A stretch of DNA of 64,000 nt from Rhynchopus sp. YZ270_cl-10 (GCA_964035575.1 OZ037874.1:992001-1056000), one strand, 5' to 3'; shown: positions 49,860-60,044, counted from the first letter of the stretch. A program made the numbers and translations. Notes: generated by a model from the sequence alone, not told the origin.

Positions 49860-51452
49860 ATGGGTAGAGACGCTTTGAAGATTATGCTGACCGTCGTGCT
49901 CACTACTTCGGCCCTCATGCTGTTTCACTTCTCGATCGACACATCAGCAATCACGCATGTCCCGGTGCCTGTGCCTGTTTATGTGCCAGTGCCACAACCT
50001 AAGGAACCACAACTCTGCCGCCAGCATGGTGCCTGCGGGATGGAGGATATGCAGCTTGCGTACGAAGGACACTACTTTGGCCTGCAGCAGTGCTATGCTT
50101 GGAGTAACCGCGATCAAGCAAACGTACCTGCGCATGTGCCATATGAAAGTCTGAATGAGAAGCACTTTCACCGCCTGCTTGCTGCGTACGAGATTCTCGA
50201 GGACCTGATTCAAGAGTGTTTGGGTGAGATGGAGGATCCCAACGCGATGGAGCGTGTGCTCCTGAGGTTGCGCTACCCACTTCCTCCTCTCAAGATTCCC
50301 ACGGACCTGGGTGAGTACGCCATGTACAAGTCTGGGGAGAACTCCCCTGGAAGAGCAAAGAAGTTTGTGCACACAACAGCAAAGACGACGTGCATCGGGA
50401 CGTACCACAACCACCTCTCCTCCTGGCGCGAGATCGACCCTGACCAGCAAGCCGTATACTGGACAGACGACGCGCTGAACCGCTTCGTGGATCGGTTCTT
50501 CAAGTACTCAAAGTTCAAGGTCTTCATGCGCCGTGTGCGTCACATCAACCCCATCCATCGGGGTGTGATGGTTGCTGACCTCTTCCGCACGCTGCTGATG
50601 CTTGTGTTTGGTGGGATCTACGCAGACACGGACATCCTTGTGTCACGTCCTTGGGAACACATCTTTGATACGTACGACGTGCTTGCGGCACACGAGGAGC
50701 TCAACCCCGACAACCAGCAGTTGACAAAAGAGAACTGGCGTCCAGGGATGCGCACGATTTACGGAGGAAGCTTCATCATGATGGCAGACAAGCCAGGTCT
50801 GTCGTACTGGGTGAACTACCTGAACCAGGCGATTGACGAGCTGAACCACAAAACGAACACAGAGCTTAGCATCTGCCACCCTGTGCTGTGCTCGGGTCCG
50901 AAGATGACTGCGGAACGTCACTACGAGTTCATGATGTCGTACCCGGAAAAGGAGACCAAACGTGCTGCAATCCTTGACATCTCAAAGGAGTTCTTCGATG
51001 TGACAGGGATGCAGCACCGTGGCCACTGCAGCTGGTGTGGTTTGACCAAGGAGCCTATGTTTGACATCCGTGCTGCCATTCCCTCCCCTGCACTTCTGTT
51101 CCCACCTGGCACGCTTTCTGAGCGGGAGTGTCCGTACGAGATTGGGTTGAAGGCTATCTACAACGGCCATGAAGGCATCTGGGGGAAGCCTGCGGTGATG
51201 GAGATCAATGAGGAGCTGAAGAAGAGCCCTCTCCAGTACCCGCAGTTCCCCTTGTCTGACAGGATCCCACCGCCCGTCCCCGAGACAGATGTGCCACCTC
51301 CGCCACCGCAGCCTGAGGCACAGCCCGAAGCACAGCCGGAGATGAAGCCTGAGGAGAAGCCAGCCACACCACCAACAGAACCTGCACAAGAGGTGAAGCC
51401 CGACCCACCATTGCCCCCAACACCCGCAGAATCGTCACCTGTGGCGCAGTAG
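49860..51452 (+). CDS. GT32-type Golgi glycosyltransferase, paralog 2
   Basis: 530 residues. Same plan as paralog 1: signal anchor at 8-26 (IMLTVVLTTSALMLFHFSI), short VPVPVYVPVP stalk, CRQHGACGMEDMQLAYEGHY, and MLVFGGIYADTDILVSRPW with the DxD pair at Asp256/Asp258. HRGHCSWCGLTKEP is followed by the PSPALLFPPGTLSERECP segment common to all three paralogs. The Pro-rich tail (from ~465) includes PEAQPEAQPEMKPEEK. The stalk is shorter than in paralog 1, and the catalytic region is closer to paralog 3 around the DxD motif (ADTDI). The 3' flank 51470-51545 is nearly the same as that of paralog 1, so these two genes and their ends were duplicated together. All predicted catalytic residues are intact. 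Confidence 0.92.
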   Translation: MGRDALKIMLTVVLTTSALMLFHFSIDTSAITHVPVPVPVYVPVPQPKEPQLCRQHGACGMEDMQLAYEGHYFGLQQCYAWSNRDQANVPAHVPYESLNEKHFHRLLAAYEILEDLIQECLGEMEDPNAMERVLLRLRYPLPPLKIPTDLGEYAMYKSGENSPGRAKKFVHTTAKTTCIGTYHNHLSSWREIDPDQQAVYWTDDALNRFVDRFFKYSKFKVFMRRVRHINPIHRGVMVADLFRTLLMLVFGGIYADTDILVSRPWEHIFDTYDVLAAHEELNPDNQQLTKENWRPGMRTIYGGSFIMMADKPGLSYWVNYLNQAIDELNHKTNTELSICHPVLCSGPKMTAERHYEFMMSYPEKETKRAAILDISKEFFDVTGMQHRGHCSWCGLTKEPMFDIRAAIPSPALLFPPGTLSERECPYEIGLKAIYNGHEGIWGKPAVMEINEELKKSPLQYPQFPLSDRIPPPVPETDVPPPPPQPEAQPEAQPEMKPEEKPATPPTEPAQEVKPDPPLPPTPAESSPVAQ

Positions 51453-51469
51453 GTGTCTTGGGTAAAAGG

Positions 51470-51545
51470 TAGGGGTTTTCTGCTCTGAGGTAGCATATGG
51501 TGTATATGTCTGGTACGGCTCTGATGCTCTTCCCCTCTCTTTATT
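51470..51545 (+). repeat. Shared 3' flank of GT32 paralogs 1 and 2
   Basis: GGGGTTTTCTGCTCTGAGGT followed by AGCATATGGTGTATATGTCT and GGTACGGCTCTGATGCTCTT. The match at 46585-46660 differs at only a few positions. Likely conserved 3' UTR, or simply recent duplication. Paralog 3 lacks it. Confidence 0.85.
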
Positions 51546-52029
51546 TTTATTTTCTTTTTTTGGCGAAGTTTTGTTACGTATTTTAGAATGGCACCAAGGC
51601 AAAAGTAAATATTGCCGTTGAACCTTCGTTTCAATTATATAGGACAAGCCACATGATTTTTCTCCTTTTGGGTGCATGTGGACCTCTCGTATGATTCATG
51701 TGCCTTTTTACCCCTATTATATTATTCGGTAAAACGCTACGCATGAACATAAACCTATCTATTTTTGAGGAATAAAAACAGTTTTTCCGTTGAATTGTTT
51801 TATTTCCCTTTTTTTGTTTTACTTTTCATTTTCTACGTTTTATCAAAAAGAAATAAAAATCAAGGGTACATTTTTCGCACCCTCTATATATACATAGCGC
51901 TCTAATTAGACTCCAACTAGATAATTAGAGTCGGCAGTTAGAGTATAATTAGAGTCTTTAAAACTCTAACTGAACTCTAATACTCTAACTGGACTCTAAT
52001 TAGACTCTAATTAGAGTCTTATAATAGGG

Positions 52030-52690
52030 TCAATAAGAGGGGCACATCAACCAATGCTATAGCCATAAACCCAGGGAGCATAGCCAGTGCAAGAAATTCG
52101 ATTTTGTAATCCAGAACGTCTGTTTTCTGCTTGCAGAGGACTAGATATATACAAGAAAATATTGTTTGTTCCCCCAGAAAACCAGTGCACAATTCACACT
52201 GGTCTTGTTGCCTTTTTAGCACAGGAATTTTGGCCCAGGGCATGATCACTTGAAGCATGGCACTTTAGTGTGCATGGGGTAGGGTGTTGTTTGTTATGAA
52301 TTCTCTTTGTTATAACATCTAAGTCAATCGCGGGTGGTGGTTTAGCGCGAGGCTTGGATCTCTCCTGGGTTCATAAGTAGTTATTTCTGCGGATGAAATG
52401 AACGTATACTCATAGATTTCCCGTCGACACAACCTTTGATACTGGGATTATCCCCTTCGACCCCTTAGTGGTAGTTAAACTCGATTGACATTTACATTCC
52501 TAGAGATGAAAGAACAAGACAACACTTCTGTACCCGCGCATCAAAATTGTGGAAAACTTTGCACCCCAAACATCCTCAATAACGCCCGCCAAAAGGCGCC
52601 CCTTGTTACTGGGAGTTGGTTCTCATGTTTGTTACCTGCACAGCAGGAATTCCTCTGAGTCCAACGCTGTTTGGCCTGTCTGCGGCATTG
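52030..52690 (+). repeat. Unit shared with the right edge of the window, copy 1
   Basis: Blocks GCTATAGCCATAAACCCAGG, GTTCCCCCAGAAAACCAGTG, CAACCTTTGATACTGGGAT and GATGAAAGAACAAGACAAC recur in order at 63170-63850. A 50-codon frame starting MKEQDNTSVPAHQNC (52506-52658) is retained in both copies, but the DNA is so similar that this is no proof of coding. Confidence 0.8.
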
Positions 52691-52776
52691 CACCCGAAGG
52701 TGCACGAAGAGTTTTTGCGGTGTCGCATTCCCTCATGTGTGGGTCACTCACACTTGAGGGCATGTGCCACTGCGGG

Positions 52777-52984
52777 TCCGGGTACCCATAGCTGAGAATA
52801 AGCCGGGTCCCGAGTCCCGGGTACTAGGTACAGTAGGACTTGGACTAGGCCCCCACCCTCCCGCGACCGGGTCCCCGACCCGCTTTCAGGCGGACCCACA
52901 GCGCCTTCACATAGTTGTGTCCCAGTCCGGCTGAGAATAACCGGGTCCCGGGTCCCCAAGTCTTATTCTCAGCTATGTGGGCAC
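52777..52984. repeat. Nested GC-rich fold-back
   Basis: CCCATAGCTGAGAATAAGCC at the left is matched by TTATTCTCAGCTATGTGGGC at the right. CGGGTCCCGGGT-type repeats fill the interior. Absent from the corresponding place of the copy at 63.9 kb, so it is a separate insertion. Confidence 0.75.
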
Positions 52985-53303
52985 CTGGACACCTGGGTCC
53001 TACAGAGGAACCTTAGGGGAACCAGTTCCTTAAGGCGTTTGCACCTACAAGAAGCCTGTTGTTTTACTCTAATTAGACTATAATTAGAGTGTAGTTAGAG
53101 TCTAATTATGCTCTAACTGCGCTCTAATTATAGTCTAATTGAAGAAAAGCGACTCTAATTATACTCTAACTGGACTCTAACTGACTTGACCCAAAATCCC
53201 AGACTCTAATTATACCCTAACACTCTAATTGGAGCGCTATGTATATCTATACCTTATTTTCGTTTAGAAAAGAACGTATATGAAATTTTTTGTTTTTTTG
53301 AAT

Positions 53304-53893
53304 GATGTGTGCGTGAGAGTCACCGTCATCTTTCAATATTTTTTGTTATGTTTTGAAATACAGCATTTTTAGAGAACAATAAACCTTCCTGCACATAACA
53401 CTGAAGTGTTTGTGCAGCACAGATGTGAGAACCTTTGCCCCGCAGCTCAGTGAATGATTCTATTATTATCGTTGTGTGCGTAACTGTGTTGTCTGACGTA
53501 CTGATGTTGGGAAAGTCACCAGCATCGGGACGTCCAGCATATTTACTACACACGGTGTTCTGTTTTTGATATCACCATGTCAACAATCACGAAAAAAAAA
53601 TACAATCATCACAACGCATGCGGAAAAAATGCAACAGTCATATTAGGATTTAGGTGTGCTCCGTCATGTATTGTGGCAAAAAATGGAGCCCACCCACCCT
53701 CTCCTCGTTAGGTGTGTAGTTCAGTGTTTTCTGTTTCTGTTCCTTTGTATCCCATGAAGAAGATGCCAACCCTGGGCGTCACAGATTGCTCAGTAGAAAA
53801 AAGGTATCTCTTTGAGGGTTGCGAAGGAATGCTGGCCACCTGGAAAACAACAAACTATTCCCCTTTTCGAGGGTAATGTGTATTGGTTGTACG
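53304..53893 (+). repeat. GT32-array flank repeat, copy 2
   Basis: Same order of blocks as 48669-49460, without the internal duplication, running to GGGTAATGTGTATTGGTTG. Followed directly by an insertion (53913-54290). Confidence 0.9.
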
Positions 53894-53912
53894 CTTCTGT
53901 ATTTTCTCACAA

Positions 53913-54290
53913 CCTTCCTTCAACCCCCATAAAAGGGTCAATATTACAAACTCGGGTTTTAGGGGAAATTTTGCGCGAATATAGGCTCCCATACTGAATT
54001 CTTCGGGTGCCACGACCGTTGTTTTTTGATAAATCCAGGCGGCTTGTGGACCACCTGCCACCTGCACCTGCCACCGAAGAGTACAATGTACAGCCTCCTG
54101 CACAACAGCCTGGTGAAGAGAGAAAGAGCAAATGTCGCTGATTCGGAGGAACTCTGACCGGGCTTGGGGAACATTCTTCTCTCCGCCGGAGGCCACGAGA
54201 AGGAGCTTTGCAGGGGGTTTCGCGAAGTGCGAACTTTTTATTTTATCAATCTAATTTATTTTTTTTGGGACAATTGGGGTTGAAGGAAGG
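53913..54290. mobile_element. Small inverted-repeat insertion after flank repeat copy 2
   Basis: CCTTCCTTCAACCCC and its exact complement GGGGTTGAAGGAAGG bound 378 bases. At the corresponding point of copy 3 (about 60575) the host sequence GTACGCTTCTGTATTTT runs on without it, so this is an insertion. Frames inside look random. Confidence 0.65.
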
Positions 54291-54636
54291 TGTGGGTTCA
54301 ACAAGAACAAGAACAAGAACAACCAATTGCTGAGGAAGAAAAAACGGGGTGTGCTGTGGGAAAACCCTGCGCGAAACCCACTATATCTCTAAACCACCAT
54401 AGCCTCCTGGCGCTTTGATGGGTGATCGACGACAACTTATCGTCTGTGCATTCTGTGCTCCTTCCGCACTGCTCCGAGGACGACACTGTGCGGGAGCATG
54501 TGGACGACTGCGAGCTGGAACACGCCGTGTTTCCCCCCCCCCCCCCCCCCGACAGCAATTGCCCCCCTTTTTTTTTGTTCGCAGAGAACCAGTGCCTGCG
54601 TCTTCCGATGAACGGTAAGGCGTTTGCACTTTCAAC

Positions 54637-54667
<31 letters not shown>

Positions 54668-54772
54668 GGTTATATTTTCAGTGTCTGCCTCCGCCGCGTA
54701 TCCGGTTGAGGTGTTGCACTTTTACGCTTTTCTTTGTTTTCTCTGTTTCCTCTGTTTTTTTAGCAAAAAGTT

Positions 54773-55406
54773 CAGGGTATTAGGGTGGTTAAAAAAACTG
54801 GTTTTGAAAACCAGTTTTTCCAAAAACTGGTTTTCAAAAAAAAAAAAAAAAAACAGAGAAATCTGGAGGGGAAAAAAAAACCGACACTTTTCACCAGGCC
54901 TTTCTGTAATTGTCGTCCCCAGATTAGGGCGGACTCGATTTTTTTCCCCGCATTTTTTCCCCACCTGGTAGAACCGTGGTTGAACCACGGGAGTGCCTTT
55001 GAGAAATGGATGTTCCTTGAATTTTTTTTGCCTGCGGCGCCATTTTTCATTTTTTGCTCCGCAAAAAAGGGTTTGTTGAGTGGCTCTGTGGTGTAAAAAG
55101 CTAGATTTTTACACCGTACCCTGAAAAATTTTCGCCTGCGGCGCCATTTTATACAGTCCCTATGTTCCCAATGTCTACCCTGGGTCAGCAGCGCCGAAAA
55201 ATATTTTGAGCAAAAAACAAGCTGACCTGCCCAACTTGAAATCTGGATTCCTGGATAAGACACTGACCCCCGAAAACCCCAAAAAAGGTGACTATGTCCG
55301 TCAACGATGGAGATTTTCGCCGGAAACACTAGTTTTCGCCACCCAGGAGAGAAAACCAGAAAAACCAGTTTTTTCCGGAATTTGGGATTTTCACCCTAAT
55401 ACCCTG
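54773..55406. mobile_element. hAT-type MITE, copy 2
   Basis: Same termini CAGGGTATTAGGGTG / complement and interior as 31578-32231, flanked by a different exact 8-base duplication AAAAAGTT (54765-54772 and 55407-55414). Two intact copies with independent 8-base target duplications make the hAT assignment firm. Confidence 0.93.
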
Positions 55407-55481
55407 AAAAAGTTTAGCAAAAAAAAAAAAAAAAAACAAAACCTCGCTATCTCATGTTACTGCAAGGCAAGAGCATTTAAA

Positions 55482-56100
55482 TAACGCTTTCCTGCTTCAA
55501 CCTTTTTTAGCTGATTTTCAACTTGCGGCTTTTCTCTTCCCTGTGTTCTTTTTAAGCATTTGTGTGTACAAATGAGGGTATTGTGTATCCGGAACTTTTC
55601 TTTTCGGTTACCCTACCCTTACTGTACTCGCAAAATTTGCCTGGAAAGGGCCTATTCTGTGTTTTTTTAATTTTAGTTGAGCTTTTTTTTTAACTTTCTC
55701 TTCAGCACAAGATATCCTTGCTCGCGAGGAGGTAGGGACACTAAGCAAGACACTTCTTCATTAGTGATACGCGGGGGTGCCGTCAGTATGGCGCGCGACA
55801 CCGCTTTCCTGCTTCTTAGCTTTATGGGTTTCAACGCGCGGCTCTTTTCTCTTCCCTGTGTTCTTTTTAAGCATTTGTGTGTACAAATGAGGGTATCGTG
55901 TCGCCGGAACTTTTTTCGGTTACCCCCATTCTTTCTGTACTCGCAAAATTTGCCTGGAGAGGGCCTATTCTGTGTTTTGTTTCTTTTTTTATAGTTCTTT
56001 TTGTTTCAGCACAAGATATCCTTGCTGGTAGGTGCACTAAGCAAGACACTGCTTAATTAGTGAGCGGGTGGCGGCAGTATGACGGACCAGCATAAAATTA
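55482..56100 (+). repeat. Two-copy tandem repeat, period about 310 bases
   Basis: Each unit runs from CGCTTTCCTGCTTC through TCTTCCCTGTGTTCTTTTTA, GTACTCGCAAAATTTGCCTG, CAGCACAAGATATCCTTGCT to an ACTAAGCAAGACAC...ATTAGTGA block. That last block is itself close to the dispersed CTAAGC hairpin motif. The second unit starts near 55799. Confidence 0.88.
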
Positions 56101-57289
56101 GGAATTCTATTCACTGAAAGTTTTATTTTTTTGCACATTGTTTTATCACTTTTTTTTTTCTTCTTTTTTTTTTTTGCGCCCACAGATAATGTTAGATACG
56201 GTTTGCTCTATCGATTTCACTTTTTTTTTTTTTTGCTCTCTTTTTGCTTTGCAGTCGCGATACACATCGGTGGTCCCACCGCAACAACAAAAACTTCACT
56301 ATTTTCTGACCAGCCCAGTCAAAAAATATTGATGGGTCAAGAACTATGGTGGGTTTTTCGGATTTTTTGCAAAGCGTAACTAAGGTGGGTTATGGTTAGT
56401 GCCGTGACTGTATTATTCTTTCTGAACAAAAAGGGGGGAAGTTCGCATATTGTTGTTGTTGTTGCGAGCGTCGCAAATGGTTTCCGTTATCCTTAATTTG
56501 AAGAAAATAAAAATTTTCTACTTTTCAGCTTAAGAGACAGCTTTGCAACAGCCCCAAACCTATCTCGCCCGGGCCTAATTACCCTAGGACGGTAACCACG
56601 AAAACGCGAGAGAGGAAGGTGACGTTGTCAATTTATCAAAAAAAAAAAACAAAATCCGATGGTCGCATTGCTTTTTAGGGCAGCAGTCTTCGGACAGGTG
56701 CGTAGCGACACCTCCCTTGCGAGCTCACAGAAGCCAAGTCGTTTTCAACTTTGTGTGGACAGGTCTGGGTTTTAGTTGTGTGAAAAGACAAATAGAGTGC
56801 AAGGACTGTTTGATCAACAGTGGTTAAAAACTCTTTACATCTCAGAGTCTTGCACTGACGAAGCCCCTCTGATACTACCAATGTATGCAGTTAGGACTGA
56901 AACATGGTGTACCGAATTTCAGACCAACCGCTTTCTTTTCATACGCCCTTTAGCCCACCCCTATTCTCCCCAAAGTTTGATGATGCAACTTTTTGTGTAT
57001 ATCACAGCACTCGAATGCATAAACAACAAATAAAAGCTACTTTCCAGTTGAGGACGACGCGCGTCTACATCTTTTAAGTACAATAGCCTTCTGGCAACAG
57101 TGAGCACAGATCCTGCAGTAGCAGGAGATTGTCGGCACAAAAAAAAAAAAAAAGGCCCCTTTTCCGTTTTCTGGGTGTTCTACTCGTTTTCTGGGTGATG
57201 GTACGCGCTGGGACGTACGGGCGTCGGTCACGCTTTCCCTTCTCCCTCTGCACAGTGATCCCCTCTACCCTTCAACTCCCCGACGTGGC
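56101..57289. other. Intergenic DNA upstream of GT32 paralog 3
   Basis: T-rich and mixed DNA without a supported gene. No element termini recognised. Confidence 0.45.
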
Positions 57290-57490
57290 TTTCCACGCGA
57301 GGTGCACTCGATGTGGCAGAGCTGCAAACCTGAATCTCAGGAGGGACGCTTTCTCCTGATTGGGGGAGTTGCGTGCAGTTTGGGGAGTCAGACGTGGTGT
57401 GTGTGGTACAGTGCAACGCCAACGTATTGTTCTATTTATTTAAAACATGCTCTGTGGTTCAGTATTCATCCCTCTGCCCAAGAACCGGTT
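57290..57490 (+). promoter_or_regulatory. Upstream region of GT32 paralog 3, duplicated at 62.3 kb
   Basis: GAGGTGCACTCGATGTGGCA through CTTTCTCCTGATTGGGGGAG to CTCTGTGGTTCAGTATTCAT recurs at 62266-62446. It ends about 80 bases before the ATG at 57568, so it probably includes promoter or leader sequence. A CCACCTTCAG acceptor-like site lies at about 57533. Confidence 0.7.
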
Positions 57491-57567
57491 CACTATATCC
57501 TTCACACCTAACACCAGCCACCCCACCTTCAGATTTGACAAAGTTATCGCTTGCGTGCTTCATCACC

Positions 57568-59472
57568 ATGGTGAAGAGCGTGCAAAATGTGCTGCTGGCT
57601 GTGGTGATGACTGCGTCGATGTTGATACTGTTTCATTCTTCGTTCGATGCAACGATCAAAGACAAAGACGTGCCACACGAAGAACCACTCTGCAGACAGC
57701 ATGGATATTGCGGGATGACGGATATGCAGCTTGCGTACGAAGGACACTACTTTGGCCTGCAGCAGTGCTATGCTTGGGGTGGGCGGGGGCAATCTGAGGT
57801 GCCCTCGCATGTGTCGTACGAAAGTCTGGACGAGAAGTACTTCGCCCCTCTGCTTGCTGCGTACGAAACTCTCGAGGACCTGCTTCAAGAGTGTTTGGGT
57901 GAGATGGAGGATGTCAACCAGATGGAGCGTGTGTTCAAAGTGCTGCACTACCCACTTCCTCCCATGCAGGTTCCGAAACATCTGGGCGAGTACACTCGCT
58001 ACCTGTCTGGACCGAAAGCCCCTGGGAGAGCAAATAAGTTTGTGCACACAACAGCAAAGACGACGTGCATCGGGGGGTACCACAACCACATCTCCTCTTG
58101 GCGTGACATCGACCCTGACCAGCAGGTTGTGTACTGGACGGACGACGCGCTGAACCGCTTCGTGGATCGTTTGTTCAAGTACTCAAAGTTCAGCATCTTC
58201 ATGCGCCGTGTGCGTCACGTGAACGGGAATCACCAAGGTGTGATGATTGCTGACCTCTTCCGCACACTGCTGATGCTTGTGTTTGGTGGGATCTACGCAG
58301 ACACGGACATCCTTGTGTCACGTCCTTGGGAACACATCTTTGATATGTACGACGTGCTTGCGGCACACGAGGAGGTCACCCCTGAAATGAACCAGTGGAA
58401 GCACGAGAACTGGCGTCCAGGGATGCGCACGATTTATGGAGGAAGCTTCATCATGATGGCAGACAAGCCAGGTCTGTCGTACTGGGTGAACTACCTGAAC
58501 CAGGCGATTGACGAGCTGAACCGCAAAACGAACACTGAGCTTGGTGCCTGCCATCCTGTGCAATGCTCGGGTCCGAAGGTGACGTCAGACCGACACTACG
58601 AGTTCATGGCGTCGTACCCGGCCAATGAGACCAAACGTGCTGCAATCCTTGATGTGTCGAAAGAGTTCTTCGATATAACAGGGATGAAGCACCGTGGCCA
58701 CTGCAGCTGGTGTGGTTTGTCCAAGGAGCCCACATTTGACATCCGTGCCGCTATGCCCTCCCCTGCACTTCTGTTCCCACCTGGCACGCTTTCTGAGCGG
58801 GAGTGTCCGTACGAGGCTGGGCTGAAGGCCATCTACGACCCCCACGTGGGTATGGAGGCGTGGGGGAAGCCTGCAGTGATGGAGATGGACGAGGAGTTGA
58901 AGAACAGCAATTCGCAGCATCCCATGTTCAAGTTGTCTGGCAGGATCCCCATCACGGAAGCGCCAGCACCTGCCCCTGTGGAGGCCCCTGTGGAGGAACC
59001 GCAGCCTGAGGCACAGCCCGAACAGAAGCCTGAGGAGAGGGAAGCCACACCTCCAGCAGACACAACACATGAGATGGAAGGTGCGGACAAGGCTCCACCT
59101 CTTCCCCCGACACCTGTGGACGAAGCCTCACCACCTGCACCCGTGGACACTGATCATGAGAAGGCAGTTGTACCAGAACAGGAAGCCACACCTCCTGCAG
59201 AACCAGCACAGGAGAAGGAAGCCACACCACCATCGGAACCTGCACACGAGATGAAACCTGAGCCACCTCTTCCCTCGACACCTGTGGACGAAGCTTCACC
59301 ACCTGCACCCGTGGACACTGATCATGAGAAGGCAGTTGTACCGGAACAAGAAGCCACACCTCCTGAACCAGCACAGGATGCCGAAAGCACTCCACCTTTA
59401 CCACCTACACCGGCAGGAGATCCAGCACCTATGCCGGTGGAGCCTCCTGTTGAGCACGTTCCTTCGGCCTAA
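57568..59472 (+). CDS. GT32-type Golgi glycosyltransferase, paralog 3, with expanded Pro/Glu tail
   Basis: 634 residues from the ATG at 57568 (MVKSVQNVLLAVVMTASMLI aligns with the other paralog starts; the longer in-frame extension upstream overlaps the duplicated leader). Signal anchor at about 7-25, almost no stalk, CRQHGYCGMTDMQLAYEGHY, DxD pair at Asp245/Asp247 in GGIYADTDILVSRPW, and the shared PSPALLFPPGTLSERECP block. The tail from ~465 is about 100 residues longer than in paralogs 1 and 2 and contains a 56-residue tandem duplication (DEASPPAPVDTDHEKAVVPE). Loss of the stalk and gain of tail suggest changed presentation of the catalytic domain or changed partners. A decayed partial copy begins right after the stop. 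Confidence 0.92.
   Translation: MVKSVQNVLLAVVMTASMLILFHSSFDATIKDKDVPHEEPLCRQHGYCGMTDMQLAYEGHYFGLQQCYAWGGRGQSEVPSHVSYESLDEKYFAPLLAAYETLEDLLQECLGEMEDVNQMERVFKVLHYPLPPMQVPKHLGEYTRYLSGPKAPGRANKFVHTTAKTTCIGGYHNHISSWRDIDPDQQVVYWTDDALNRFVDRLFKYSKFSIFMRRVRHVNGNHQGVMIADLFRTLLMLVFGGIYADTDILVSRPWEHIFDMYDVLAAHEEVTPEMNQWKHENWRPGMRTIYGGSFIMMADKPGLSYWVNYLNQAIDELNRKTNTELGACHPVQCSGPKVTSDRHYEFMASYPANETKRAAILDVSKEFFDITGMKHRGHCSWCGLSKEPTFDIRAAMPSPALLFPPGTLSERECPYEAGLKAIYDPHVGMEAWGKPAVMEMDEELKNSNSQHPMFKLSGRIPITEAPAPAPVEAPVEEPQPEAQPEQKPEEREATPPADTTHEMEGADKAPPLPPTPVDEASPPAPVDTDHEKAVVPEQEATPPAEPAQEKEATPPSEPAHEMKPEPPLPSTPVDEASPPAPVDTDHEKAVVPEQEATPPEPAQDAESTPPLPPTPAGDPAPMPVEPPVEHVPSA
59090..59400 (+). repeat. Coding tandem repeat in GT32 paralog 3 tail
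   Basis: GACACCTGTGGACGAAGC recurs at 59109 and 59277 (168 bases apart). The copies are almost identical for over 100 bases, so the duplication is recent. Confidence 0.85.
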
Positions 59473-59477
59473 GTGGT

Positions 59478-59650
59478 AACTATGTGCTCCTCGGCTATCT
59501 GCTCCCCATCAAGGCCCTCGGGAGAGTACATCAGTATGCACACAATAGTACGACGTGCATCGGGATGTACCACAATAACCTGAGTTGAACCGCTTCATCG
59601 ATCACGTACTCATTGTTTAACATCTTCATCGTGTCCGTCACATACCGGAC
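59478..59650 (+). pseudogene. Decayed GT32 gene fragment
   Basis: CTCGGGAGAGTACATCAGTA, CACACAA, ACGACGTGCATCGGGATGTA, CCACAATAACC, TTGAACCGCTTCATCGATCA, CATCTTCATCGTGTCCGTCA follow the same order as the segment before the DxD motif of the intact genes (for example 58020-58215). Several internal stretches are missing and the frame is lost. It begins six bases after the stop of paralog 3. It is a remnant of an extra copy or of an unequal exchange. Confidence 0.8.
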
Positions 59651-60044
59651 GTAAGATGATTAAAATTTTCACGTTTGTTCAAAAAAGGCACTTCATTCAC
59701 GAGATGCGGGCTGCATGGTAACTCACTGCGTTACCAGCAACCATTTTAGTTCATAAAATCAGCAACTCCGAATGCACACCACCCGCGGGTGAAATATAGT
59801 ACACTGTTTTTGTCATCAGATAAATAGTTATTGTTTTTTTGGTTTTGGTTTTTGTTTTTGTTGCCTTTCTGTTGCCTTTTTTAGAATCGAAGCGCCGCCA
59901 TCTTTCCATTTCCTCTGTGTGGTCACCTACGGTGACAATTTGTGTTTGAAATACAGTACTCCAAATATGTGTTGTCGTTCAAAAAAAAAAAAAGGCTCCT
60001 AATTGCCACTTTTGCTTGGACGACCAAGTTATCTTGAGTACTGT

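Larger units (their letters stand above)
51889..53246. mobile_element. Inverted-repeat element with CTCTAATTAGAG sub-terminal arrays
   Basis: Termini TATACATAGCGCTC and exact complement are flanked by TCTATA on both sides (51883-51888 and 53247-53252). Inside each end is a 130-200 base array of ACTCTAATTA / TAGAGTC-type repeats (51900-52020 and 53063-53235). The core (52030-52760) carries DNA also found, without these termini, at 63170-63900. Another fold-back is nested at 52777-52984. 1,358 bases, no transposase. Confidence 0.85.
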
